IMG/VR virus record: IMGVR_UViG_3300025870_000095
Coordinates: 1 to 20,995 of that record
DNA: 20,995 nucleotides
From: a virus
Strand: one strand, 5' to 3'
Shown here: positions 5,831-13,257 of the stretch, piece after piece
How the letters are laid out: each line of letters begins with the position of its first letter
Position numbering within the stretch: the first letter of the stretch is position 1
Program-made: the position numbers and the translations under genes
Notes under the pieces: generated by a model
The model's input: the letters and a program-made list of their open reading frames with translations, nothing else
Database searches by the model: none
Told to the model about the DNA's origin: nothing

Positions 5831-6246
5831 TTCAGCCAACCAATTTTCAGACCAGCCGCTTTGCGTCGGTCGTACTCCTCAACAGAACCTGGATATCTCC
5901 AAGCCCATACAAGCCAAAATAACATGAATAAACCTATACCGATAATTGCTGCCGGCTTAAGTTGTAGGTATATAAGCCAAGCAAAAGAAAAAGCCATACA
6001 TGCTGCCATAATATACTTTGCTTTTGTTGGGTAGATTCTCTTCTCAGTCCATGCTCGAACGTATGGACCAAACGTTGGATGTTCCCAAATCCACTGTTGT
6101 AAAGCTGGAGAGCCTTTACTGAAACACCATAGCGCAAGTAGCAAGAAAGATGTTGTAGGAATGCCGGGTACCAGTACTCCAATGTAAGCCATTCCCACCG
6201 ATACTAGACCGGCGCCCCGCCACAAATATTTTGTTACGCTATTCAT
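5827..6246 (-). CDS. DUF454 (YbaN-like) inner-membrane protein
   Basis: The family signature is plain: an N-terminal segment ending VLVPGIPTTSFLLLALWCFS (24-43), then SPALQQWIWEHPTFGPYVRA (46-65), then an R-I-Y-P-T-K-A-K basic turn and two closely spaced hydrophobic spans (about 80-116). Length 139 is that of bacterial YbaN. DUF454 proteins are widespread in Proteobacteria, with unknown function. Its presence in a phage is notable; it probably came from a host gene. It sits with the ClpP-like and HemA genes in the same run. No targeting role can be read from sequence. Confidence 0.88.
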   Translation of the reverse strand: MNSVTKYLWRGAGLVSVGMAYIGVLVPGIPTTSFLLLALWCFSKGSPALQQWIWEHPTFGPYVRAWTEKRIYPTKAKYIMAACMAFSFAWLIYLQLKPAAIIGIGLFMLFWLVWAWRYPGSVEEYDRRKAAGLKIGWLK

Positions 6247-6254
6247 AATTTATA

Positions 6255-6902
6255 CTACTCCTTTGGTTCAGATGCTTTTCGGCGTCTCCTTTTGGGTTTC
6301 GGCTTTTCGGCCTCTTCCTCTTCTTGTAATTTAAGCTGTAAGGCTTCTGCCTTCAACCGTATGCGTCCTGTTACCTCGTCTCCATTCAACCAAATGTCTT
6401 TGTTATTAAACATCAGTTGAAGTTCTTCCTCGGTGAGAAATCCATCGTAGAAATCTCGGAACATATTCTCGGACCATTCTGCTTCATATTTAAGCTGATC
6501 CATCATTTCACCACCCTTTCCAAATGTACCACCACTATAGTTATGGAACATAAACATCGAGTGGTCAGATACTTCTACAAGGTCAGCTTGTAAAAATATA
6601 ATCGTAGCTGCTGACATACACTGTCCTTCAACTGAGCATACGATAGTAGCTGCTGTCTCTTGTAAAGCTCGAACGATTTGTAAAGTCGTTAATAGATTAC
6701 CACCATTTGAATTAATGTGAATCTTAACAACATCGTTTTCGCTACAATTACGAATGGTATCCAGCCAGTCGGTATAATCTTCAGGTGAACCTATCTCATA
6801 AAGATAGAATGAGTGCATCATTGAACCTGCTCGTGAATAGAACGGAGGTCCTCCCCCTAGCACTTTACCTAAATCGATTTTTTGTTGATCGTTACTTCTC
6901 AT
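6255..6902 (-). CDS. clpP-like: ClpP-like serine protease (S14 family)
   Basis: ClpP is the barrel-shaped serine peptidase that degrades unfolded proteins delivered by an AAA+ partner. The triad can be placed: Ser97 in GQCMSAATI, His120 in MFMFHNYSGG, and Asp169 in NNKDIWL. The strand VVKIHINSNGGNLLTTLQIV (58-77) is the usual glycine-rich substrate strand. Compared with bacterial ClpP, the N-terminus lacks the typical PMVIEQ-type loops that touch ClpX/ClpA. The C-terminus carries a long charged tail ending KPKPKRRRRKASEPKE. Such forms are common in T4-like marine phages, where a prohead or host-protein processing role has been guessed. Start ATG 6902 has GGAG about 11 bases upstream. Confidence 0.88.
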   Translation of the reverse strand: MRSNDQQKIDLGKVLGGGPPFYSRAGSMMHSFYLYEIGSPEDYTDWLDTIRNCSENDVVKIHINSNGGNLLTTLQIVRALQETAATIVCSVEGQCMSAATIIFLQADLVEVSDHSMFMFHNYSGGTFGKGGEMMDQLKYEAEWSENMFRDFYDGFLTEEELQLMFNNKDIWLNGDEVTGRIRLKAEALQLKLQEEEEAEKPKPKRRRRKASEPKE

Positions 6903-6903
6903 G

Positions 6904-7983
6904 TTATACTGGTCTCCTAGACATCACAGTGGTTAAACCTTTTGTTTCTTGTAGGTATTTATCTTCTACACCAGCATGTTGATCGAGTATTTCCGGACCA
7001 CCGAAGACATCAATTGCCCGTCCTTGTCGTACGTATAATCCACTATCTGCTGTACTCCGTCCTTCGGAAGAGTTGTTACTACTTGCTTCCTCATTCCTTC
7101 CTGACTCTTTATCGGCATCGGCTCTTGGCTCTTCTGATACATCATGTCCGTTGCCGGTGCTCCCGTCGCTGCTATTTCCGTCATCGATATCCATCCTCAT
7201 TATTTGATCTTCGTTGACCAATGGGTTAATTTTAAGTCTATCTCTTTTGAATGCACCTGTCGATACAATCAAAAGCATGATAGCTAGTGGATCAAAAACT
7301 ACAACTAGTAATATGATAATCCAACGTACTGCCACATCAAAATAATCAGCTGCATTTTCTTTTCCATATACAAATTCAGCAATATATTTTAAAGGACCAA
7401 TTTCAACCTCGAGCTCAAGCTTTTCTTGTTGTAGAGGCGCGAGTTCCGTTTGGAGTTCTTCAATGCGTATGTACGCAACATCGATGCTCTCGTTGAGGCC
7501 TTTCCTTTCTTCTGCTTGGCCTTGACGAGTTGCAATCGAACCTGAAGGACCTCGAATTCTGTCGTATTCGATAAGTGTTTGAACTTGAGAATCCAGTTGC
7601 GAGAGTACCGTTTCTGAGTCTGTAATGATTGACTGCTGCCTTGCAATCTGTCTCTCCAAGTTTTGCATTTGTAATTCATTGTTGCCTCCAGCTTTCACAG
7701 ACTGTTCGATGTGAGCTTTTGAAAGATAACCAAATATGCCCATACTAGTTATGAACATGAGTATTAATATTGCTGTGGTAAAGTATGCACGTGTAAGTAC
7801 ATTAATCCTTTCCCACTCATAGTGTAGCCAAGCTGCACTGACAAGTTTACCTATTTCAAGTACACCAGCCATAATCATTACTGATAAGGCGGCACCACTA
7901 AAAATAGTCATGATGCCGACGATACTAAACCAAGCAGCACATGCCGCTAAAAGAATTGCAGTAAATAAAGTTAGCCACTTCAT
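6904..7983 (-). CDS. Conserved marine-phage membrane protein with large coiled coil, 359 aa
   Basis: Three hydrophobic spans occupy roughly residues 4-26, 28-50 and 66-88. A long coiled coil follows (about 97-200, LQMQNLERQIARQQSIITDS onward), including EYDRIRGPSGSIATRQGQAE. A fourth span (about 217-242, RWIIILLVVVFDPLAIMLLI) and an Asp/Ser/Asn/Gly-rich low-complexity tail complete it. I recall near-identical architecture and motifs (ITSMGIFGYLSKAH, GGNNELQ, VVFDPLA) in cyanophages and pelagiphages, with no known function. The coiled coil between two membrane regions is probably on one side of the inner membrane. AAGGATACTTAAA before ATG 7983 supports the start. It follows hemA by 30 bp. Confidence 0.9.
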   Translation of the reverse strand: MKWLTLFTAILLAACAAWFSIVGIMTIFSGAALSVMIMAGVLEIGKLVSAAWLHYEWERINVLTRAYFTTAILILMFITSMGIFGYLSKAHIEQSVKAGGNNELQMQNLERQIARQQSIITDSETVLSQLDSQVQTLIEYDRIRGPSGSIATRQGQAEERKGLNESIDVAYIRIEELQTELAPLQQEKLELEVEIGPLKYIAEFVYGKENAADYFDVAVRWIIILLVVVFDPLAIMLLIVSTGAFKRDRLKINPLVNEDQIMRMDIDDGNSSDGSTGNGHDVSEEPRADADKESGRNEEASSNNSSEGRSTADSGLYVRQGRAIDVFGGPEILDQHAGVEDKYLQETKGLTTVMSRRPV

Positions 7984-8013
7984 TTTAAGTATCCTTTGTT
8001 TACCTCGCTATCT

Positions 8014-9213
8014 CTATTTAACATAGTTGAAAGCTTCCTTAAGAGCCTCGACCAACTCTTCCATCATACCATTGGTGTGAAGTGGTGTCGGTGTAATTCT
8101 AAGCCGCTCTGTACCCACAGCGACTGTTGGATAATTAATTGGTTGAATATAAATTCCATGTACATTTAGTAACCTATCTGATATTTCTTTACATCGCTTA
8201 GCATCCCCTACCATTATCGGTAATATGTGAGTGCAAGCGGATTCGTGTATATCGAGCCCTGCTTCCTTTATCATTGCTGTAAGTAATGCTGCTCGCTCTT
8301 GGTGTTTTTGTCTGAGTTCGTCGTGGCTACGAAGATATCGTATTGACGCGATGTTTCCGGCACATACAACAGGTGACGTGCTTGTGGTGAAGATGAAGCC
8401 GGATGCGATTGATCGAATAGCATCAATAACAATACTATCACCAGCAATATAACCTCCGTGGCCACCAAACGCTTTTCCCAAGGTTCCATTAATAATATCT
8501 ACCCTCTTTTCTCCTATCTTTTCGCAGTATCCTCCGCCAGTGTCTCCATAAAGTCCTACTGCATGAACCTCATCAATGTAAGTCATAGCGCCGTACTCAC
8601 CGGCAAGATCACATATTTCTTTTATGGGTGCTACATCACCATCCATACTGTAAACACTCTCAAACACAACACACGGAATCTTGCCTTCAGCTCGTGTTTT
8701 TTGTAAAGCTGATTTGAGCTCATCCATATTGTTATGTTCAAATAATATTTTATCTGCGCCAGAGTGTTTAATGCCCATGATAATACTAGCATGATTCATT
8801 GTATCACTTACAAAGCAAATATTAGGAATGATTTTTGATAAAGCGATGAGAGCCCATTCGTTTGCAACATAGGCTGAGGTGAAAAGTAAAGCAGACTCGG
8901 TAGCATGCAATAGTGCTAATTCTTTTTCCAACGTTACATGATAATGTGATGTTCCACCGATGTTACGAGTACCACCACTACCAGCGCCAGTTTTGTCAAG
9001 AGCTGTTTGCATGGCCGTGATTACATGGTGATTCTGTCCCATGCAAAGATAATCGTTCGAACACCAATTGACTATAGACCGTGGCGAGTATTTACCATAC
9101 CACGTTGCTTTAGGAAAGCCACCTCGCTCTCTTACAATATCATTGAAGACTCGATAATTGCCTTCAGCTTTGAGTTGATCTACTACGTCTTGAAATTTTT
9201 GTTTATTAATCAT
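8014..9213 (-). CDS. hemA: 5-aminolevulinate synthase (ALAS, Shemin pathway)
   Basis: ALAS condenses glycine and succinyl-CoA to 5-aminolevulinate with pyridoxal phosphate, the first step of haem synthesis in Alphaproteobacteria. The 399 residues align end to end with alphaproteobacterial HemA (about 400). Visible landmarks are [17 protein letters not shown] (76-92) with Thr82/Asn84, His141 after [15 protein letters not shown] (184-193), Asp214 and His217 in YIDEVHAVG, and the PLP lysine Lys247 in [17 protein letters not shown] (357-364) and [11 protein letters not shown] (367-377) complete the fold. The match of TRN and the PIN-YPTV block to ALAS separates it from BioF and Kbl. The start at 9213 overlaps the upstream stop by eight bases; a longer in-frame start at 9285 lacks a binding site. 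No haem-regulatory CP motif is seen. The enzyme looks intact. Confidence 0.96.
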   Translation of the reverse strand: MINKQKFQDVVDQLKAEGNYRVFNDIVRERGGFPKATWYGKYSPRSIVNWCSNDYLCMGQNHHVITAMQTALDKTGAGSGGTRNIGGTSHYHVTLEKELALLHATESALLFTSAYVANEWALIALSKIIPNICFVSDTMNHASIIMGIKHSGADKILFEHNNMDELKSALQKTRAEGKIPCVVFESVYSMDGDVAPIKEICDLAGEYGAMTYIDEVHAVGLYGDTGGGYCEKIGEKRVDIINGTLGKAFGGHGGYIAGDSIVIDAIRSIASGFIFTTSTSPVVCAGNIASIRYLRSHDELRQKHQERAALLTAMIKEAGLDIHESACTHILPIMVGDAKRCKEISDRLLNVHGIYIQPINYPTVAVGTERLRITPTPLHTNGMMEELVEALKEAFNYVK

Positions 9214-9571
9214 CAACTTGTTCCCAAATATTATCAGCGGTAAACCGAAAAGTGCCGATACATTCAAATCGATTCCAATTATCAATTATGCTGAGCATGT
9301 GTTCATTATTATCTCTATACAAGTAATATATATGCCCAACACGAGGAACAAAATTATACTTAGCATTGTATACGAGTTGCGTTAACTCAGCCACCCTTTT
9401 CAGTTCTTCATATTCCCTATTGAGTTGTGCTAACCTTTCCTCGAAATATCGAGCTGCATTAGTCCCTCGTTCGGAGCGGAATAAGTCAGTGTCCGGCAGG
9501 GTGATAGCCGGCGCACTGACATTACTTCCATAGGATAATAGGCCTGGATTCTCAGGCAGCGTATGCGTCAT
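9206..9571 (-). CDS. DUF2452-like conserved phage protein
   Basis: The C-terminal two thirds ([20 protein letters not shown], then [19 protein letters not shown] and [20 protein letters not shown]) match, from memory, the DUF2452 family found in T4-like phages and some bacteria. The N-terminal part holds a charged helix ([20 protein letters not shown]). No catalytic motif can be named. It overlaps the end of nrdB by 20 bp and the start of hemA by eight, so the three proteins are translationally linked, placing ALAS directly downstream of the RNR genes. Confidence 0.85.
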   Translation of the reverse strand: MTHTLPENPGLLSYGSNVSAPAITLPDTDLFRSERGTNAARYFEERLAQLNREYEELKRVAELTQLVYNAKYNFVPRVGHIYYLYRDNNEHMLSIIDNWNRFECIGTFRFTADNIWEQVDD

Positions 9572-10760
9572 CCCAGTTACCTGACAGACCTGCTACTTCA
9601 TATTCTGTCACACGATTCTCAAAGAAGTTAGTGTGATCAGCTCCATTCAAAACCCACTCAAGCCAAGGTAGAGGATTCTCTTTGACTTTAAAGTTTGGTT
9701 TCATTCCAAGTTGTAGCAATCTCCTATCGGTAATATAGCGAATGTATTCTTTTACTTCTGAAACTTCAAGCCCTTCGATTGTACCGAGCTCATAAGCCAA
9801 ATCAATAAACTTATCTTCGAGATCAACGATGTCACTAGACATCTCATAGATTTCTTTCTTAAAATCGTTATCAACAACTCGAGCATGCTCCTTACAAAAA
9901 GCTTTGAAGAGTTTTGAGTTACCTTCGACATGCATACTTTCATCTCGTATAGACCACTCAACAACCTTGCCCATACCCTTCATCTTACCAAAACGCTGGA
10001 AGTTCAGAAGCATTACGAACGAAGCAAATAGTGCTACGCCCTCGTTGAACACTGATTTAGCTAGGGACAATCCAAGCCCTCTGAGAGTGTTTGTATCTGC
10101 TTTACGCATGTACTCAATTTTGTCAGCCATTTCTGAATACTCGAGGAATGCATGATACTCGCTATCTGGAAGACCGAGTGTTTCATTGAGTAGAGCATAG
10201 GCTCGTTGATGGATGCCTTCCCTTGCAGCAAAAGATCCTAGCATGTTACGTATTTCGTTATTCTTAAACTTAGGAATAAACTGATCATAATAGTTTTGGC
10301 CAACAGCAACATCACTCTGAGTAAACAATCTCAATATGTTGATAATGTATTCTTTTTCAGTGGCAGTAATCTTACCACCTTTCCAATCAGCTACATCTTC
10401 TGACAGGTCAAGTTCGTCTTCGATCCAATGAGCTTTTTCATGTCGAGTAGTAATCTCAACAGCCCAAGGATAATGAAACGGCTTATAGGTTTCTGAGAAC
10501 TCTAATAATCCACCTTGCTTCTTAACAAGTTTATCTGAAATTGCCATAAGATCATTATAAGTTCCGATATGCTTATCATCAATAAAGATCTGAGGTACTG
10601 ACCTGACTGCTTTACCGTTTGACATCTTTTGATAAAATGCAAGTCGTTGCTCCTCATTATCAAGGAGAACTTGAGTAAAACCGAAACCATGTTGTGTAAA
10701 CCAAGCTTTGGCTTTTTCGCAAAATGGGCAATTGCTCTTAGTGTAAATTAATACTTCCAT
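9552..10760 (-). CDS. nrdB: Glutaredoxin-NrdB fusion: class I ribonucleotide reductase small subunit
   Basis: Residues 1-80 form a glutaredoxin (CPFC at 11-14, SVPQIF cis-proline loop, GTYNDL), joined to a class I NrdB. The di-iron/tyrosyl site aligns by spacing with E. coli NrdB: Asp150, Glu181, His184, Tyr188 (radical Tyr122 equivalent), Glu240, Glu274 and His277. NrdB makes the radical used by NrdA to reduce ribonucleotides; the fused glutaredoxin would supply electrons to the NrdA cysteines. The E. coli spacing is kept except for about 30 residues fewer between the radical tyrosine and Glu240. The C-terminal tail ([18 protein letters not shown]) would dock to NrdA. Such N-terminal glutaredoxin fusions are known in some bacteria and phages. 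ATG 10760 has AAGGAT about 12 bases upstream. Confidence 0.95.
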   Translation of the reverse strand: MEVLIYTKSNCPFCEKAKAWFTQHGFGFTQVLLDNEEQRLAFYQKMSNGKAVRSVPQIFIDDKHIGTYNDLMAISDKLVKKQGGLLEFSETYKPFHYPWAVEITTRHEKAHWIEDELDLSEDVADWKGGKITATEKEYIINILRLFTQSDVAVGQNYYDQFIPKFKNNEIRNMLGSFAAREGIHQRAYALLNETLGLPDSEYHAFLEYSEMADKIEYMRKADTNTLRGLGLSLAKSVFNEGVALFASFVMLLNFQRFGKMKGMGKVVEWSIRDESMHVEGNSKLFKAFCKEHARVVDNDFKKEIYEMSSDIVDLEDKFIDLAYELGTIEGLEVSEVKEYIRYITDRRLLQLGMKPNFKVKENPLPWLEWVLNGADHTNFFENRVTEYEVAGLSGNWDDAYAA

Positions 10761-10775
10761 CTTTTGTTTTATCCT

Positions 10776-12566
10776 TTAACCTTGGCAGGCCACACATTCG
10801 TCTTGTTGTGGCTCGCTACCGTTACTGAAATTTATTGTGTTTGGGTTAATAATGTCGTCTAGTTTTTCACGCTCAACTTTTAGTGACACATTTTCAGCCT
10901 TATTAGACGTTTCTGTGCGTAAATAATATAGTCCCTTACAACCTTGTTTCCATGCCTGATAATGAACCTGGTGTAGATCTTTCTTAGTCGCACCGGCCGG
11001 GAAGAACACATTAAGTGACTGCCCTTGGCATAGGTATTTTTGACGATCAGCTGCTAGACGAATAAGTGATAACTGATCAAGTTCAATAGCAGTTTTAAAC
11101 ACTGCTTTGGTGTGATCGTCAAGGAAGTCGAGATGCTGAACAGATCCACCATTTGTAATGATCATGCTCCAGACCTCTTCTGTATTTTTACCAATCTTCT
11201 CGAGCTCTTCTTCGAGATAGGAATTTTTATTTAGGTGAGAACCCACTCGTGTACGAGAAGTAAATGCATTTGCTTTCCAAGGTTCAATACTTGGAGATGT
11301 GTTTACAATCATAGATGAGTTAGCGTTAGGTGCAATAGCAAGCATGTGAGCATTACGACGACCAGTTCCTTCCATATCAGGAGCTTCACCGCGGCGCTTA
11401 CCCATTTCAAGAGTAGCTTCAACAGCCTTTGCTTTAATGTAAGAGAAGATTGCGTTATTATGTGCAACAGCTTGTGGGCTATCAAAAGGAATACGATTCT
11501 TTTGGAAATAAGAATGCATGCCCATAGCGCCAAGACCTAATGAACGTTCTTGTTGAGCTGAGTATCGAGCTCGAGCAATCTCATCACCTGCATTATCAAT
11601 AAAGAATTGAAGTACGTTATCAAGGAATACTATTAAGTCTTTAACCATAGGAGTATCTTTCCACTCGTCATAAGCTTCAAGATTTACTGATGATAAACAA
11701 CAAACCGCAGTACGATCCTCGCTGGTCACAAGGTGAATTTCATTACATAGATTCGATCCCCGAATCTTCATACCTTTTTGCTTTTGAGCGTCAGGCAAAG
11801 CAGCATTAGCTGTATCGATAAAGTTGAGGTAAGGCTCACCAGTACGATAACGAGTCTCGAGAATATGTTCCCATAGCCGACGAGCCTGAACAGTTTCACG
11901 TACATCGTTACCAGCAGGATCACGTAATTCCCAATCAGCATTCTGCTCAACTGCACGCATGAAGTTATCTGTAATGTTAACAGCATGGTGGAGGTTCAGA
12001 TTCTTACGATTCACGTCACCAGTAGGAATACGCATGTTAACAAACTCAGTAATATCTGGATGATCAACATCCATATATGCCGCGTACGAACCCTTCCGCG
12101 TACGTCCTTGTCGATAAGCAACCATGTCAGCATCGACAGTATGTAGGAATGGCATAGGGCCTGGTGCTTTGTTTGATACAGCACGAATGTCTGACCAATG
12201 ACCACCGACACCACCACCTTTTACAGACAACCAACGCAATTCTGCTGAGTGGTCGATTAGGCCATCCAATGTATCTGGAACGTAAGTAAGAAAGCAGCTA
12301 ATGGGTAACGCCTTTACTTGTTCTCCTTTAATAGGAGCATTCGAGAGAACAGGAGAAGCATACATAAACCAACCTTTAGATACGTAATCGTAGATCCGCT
12401 GTGCAAGTCCTTTATTACCACTACAATAAGCAACTGCTGCTCTAGCAAATGCATGTTGAGGAGACTTTTCATCATCCCGACAATAATAGTCTTTCAATAA
12501 TTTAAATGATTGTTCTGATAACAGCTTATCTCTTTTAGTTTCGATTTCGATACCTAAGTGCTGCAT
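10776..12566 (-). CDS. nrdA: Class I ribonucleotide reductase large subunit, short form
   Basis: It reduces ribonucleoside diphosphates to deoxyribonucleotides with NrdB. Key residues are visible: Cys91 (LPISCFL) and Cys289 (AVCCLSSVNL) as the active-site redox pair, Asn272/Cys274/Glu276 in SNLCNEI for the thiyl and substrate chemistry, Tyr547-Tyr548 in GLYYLRT for radical transfer, and the C-terminal shuttle pair Cys591 and Cys594 in ECVACQG. The 596 residues are well short of the about 750 usual for NrdA. The protein begins directly in the ten-helix domain, so the N-terminal ATP-cone that mediates dATP shut-off is missing. This predicts activity without overall dATP inhibition (inference). 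AAGGAG precedes ATG 12566 by about nine bases. Confidence 0.95.
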   Translation of the reverse strand: MQHLGIEIETKRDKLLSEQSFKLLKDYYCRDDEKSPQHAFARAAVAYCSGNKGLAQRIYDYVSKGWFMYASPVLSNAPIKGEQVKALPISCFLTYVPDTLDGLIDHSAELRWLSVKGGGVGGHWSDIRAVSNKAPGPMPFLHTVDADMVAYRQGRTRKGSYAAYMDVDHPDITEFVNMRIPTGDVNRKNLNLHHAVNITDNFMRAVEQNADWELRDPAGNDVRETVQARRLWEHILETRYRTGEPYLNFIDTANAALPDAQKQKGMKIRGSNLCNEIHLVTSEDRTAVCCLSSVNLEAYDEWKDTPMVKDLIVFLDNVLQFFIDNAGDEIARARYSAQQERSLGLGAMGMHSYFQKNRIPFDSPQAVAHNNAIFSYIKAKAVEATLEMGKRRGEAPDMEGTGRRNAHMLAIAPNANSSMIVNTSPSIEPWKANAFTSRTRVGSHLNKNSYLEEELEKIGKNTEEVWSMIITNGGSVQHLDFLDDHTKAVFKTAIELDQLSLIRLAADRQKYLCQGQSLNVFFPAGATKKDLHQVHYQAWKQGCKGLYYLRTETSNKAENVSLKVEREKLDDIINPNTINFSNGSEPQQDECVACQG

Positions 12567-12581
12567 TTTACTATTCTCCTT
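12558..12581 (-). repeat. Shared translation initiation sequence, copy 2 (first copy 2606-2629)
   Basis: Ribosome binding site, ATG and next codons of nrdA are identical to those of the nuclease gene at 23 of 24 bases, although the two genes are 10 kb apart and unrelated beyond this stretch. Confidence 0.7.
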
Positions 12582-12585
12582 AAAA

Positions 12586-13257
12586 TTAATTTTTGCTCAC
12601 ATAAGATTCCGCCAACGGGAATACTTCTGCAATAACCTTTGCAACCTCTCTTGCGAGCTCCATATGTTCTTTCTGCGTACCATGTCCACTTCGTAATTGA
12701 ATGAAGTGTATCCAAGAACGTATTGTTCCATTGGCATATAACCGCGAAACTGTGTTACCTTCAGGTAGGACCGCTCGAGCCTGTTCTTTTGCAATACCAT
12801 TTTCGATAGCCCAACGGTAAGCTTTCTTTACCTGCATGATAACTTTCAGTTGTTCTTCTTCCCACCTTTCATGTAGATAATCACTGTCAGTTTCTACTGA
12901 GTTCTGTCTATTCTTAAGATCTTGCAGACGAGCTTCTCTTATAACAAAGTCCAAATCTTCTGTTGGATCTGCATATCGTTGACTGAACTCTTGAAAACTA
13001 AAACTACGATGTCTTAAGAACTGTCTTGCTATATCTCTTGTTGTTTCAACTTCTAAACATGCACTTACCATTTCAAACGGTGACCAATGAGCATGCTTTG
13101 CTAAGTAACGCAACAGCTTCTCGCTCGTCTCTGAGTTAAATTGGTTTGTGGGATTACTTACTCGTGCACAGAATGCTATTAGGTCTTCCGCATCGGTAAG
13201 ACCTTCATCTAATATCTCTTCTGCTGGTTGTGAGTAACTTACTAAACGCACTTTCAT
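12586..13257 (-). CDS. thyX: Flavin-dependent thymidylate synthase ThyX
   Basis: ThyX makes dTMP from dUMP with methylene-tetrahydrofolate and FAD/NADPH. The signature RHRxxSxxxxSxR is present as RHRSFSFQEFSQR (82-94), followed by Tyr95. Upstream, HAHWSPFEM (55-63) is the typical FAD-contact segment, and LYANGTIRSWIHFIQLR leads to the conserved C-terminal HGTQKEHMELA. Length 223 is normal. The start is ATG 13257, overlapping the primase stop as TAATG, with GGAG nine bases upstream; the in-frame ATG at 13272 would put that site inside the gene. It joins primase, NrdA and NrdB in a DNA replication/precursor block. Confidence 0.95.
   Translation of the reverse strand: MKVRLVSYSQPAEEILDEGLTDAEDLIAFCARVSNPTNQFNSETSEKLLRYLAKHAHWSPFEMVSACLEVETTRDIARQFLRHRSFSFQEFSQRYADPTEDLDFVIREARLQDLKNRQNSVETDSDYLHERWEEEQLKVIMQVKKAYRWAIENGIAKEQARAVLPEGNTVSRLYANGTIRSWIHFIQLRSGHGTQKEHMELAREVAKVIAEVFPLAESYVSKN

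Noticed and set aside
5735-6034. Plus-strand open frame over the DUF454 gene
   Set aside because: Shadow of a well-matched membrane family on the other strand.
6955-6962. GATAAATA as a late promoter before the clpP-like gene
   Set aside because: One mismatch to the T4 late element and inside coding sequence; too weak to list as a feature.
7389-7679. Minus-strand frame inside the 359 aa membrane/coiled-coil gene
   Set aside because: Lies wholly within the coiled-coil part in another frame; no start signal.
8231-8452. Plus-strand open frame inside hemA
   Set aside because: Antisense to a strongly conserved enzyme, no ribosome binding site, and no plus-strand gene elsewhere in the window.
8014-9213. 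Reading the ALAS gene as BioF (AONS) or Kbl
   Set aside because: The [17 protein letters not shown] and [14 protein letters not shown] blocks follow ALAS rather than these relatives.
9214-9285. N-terminal extension of hemA from the ATG at 9285
   Set aside because: No ribosome binding site, runs across the DUF2452 coding end, and alphaproteobacterial ALAS matches begin at the 9213 start.
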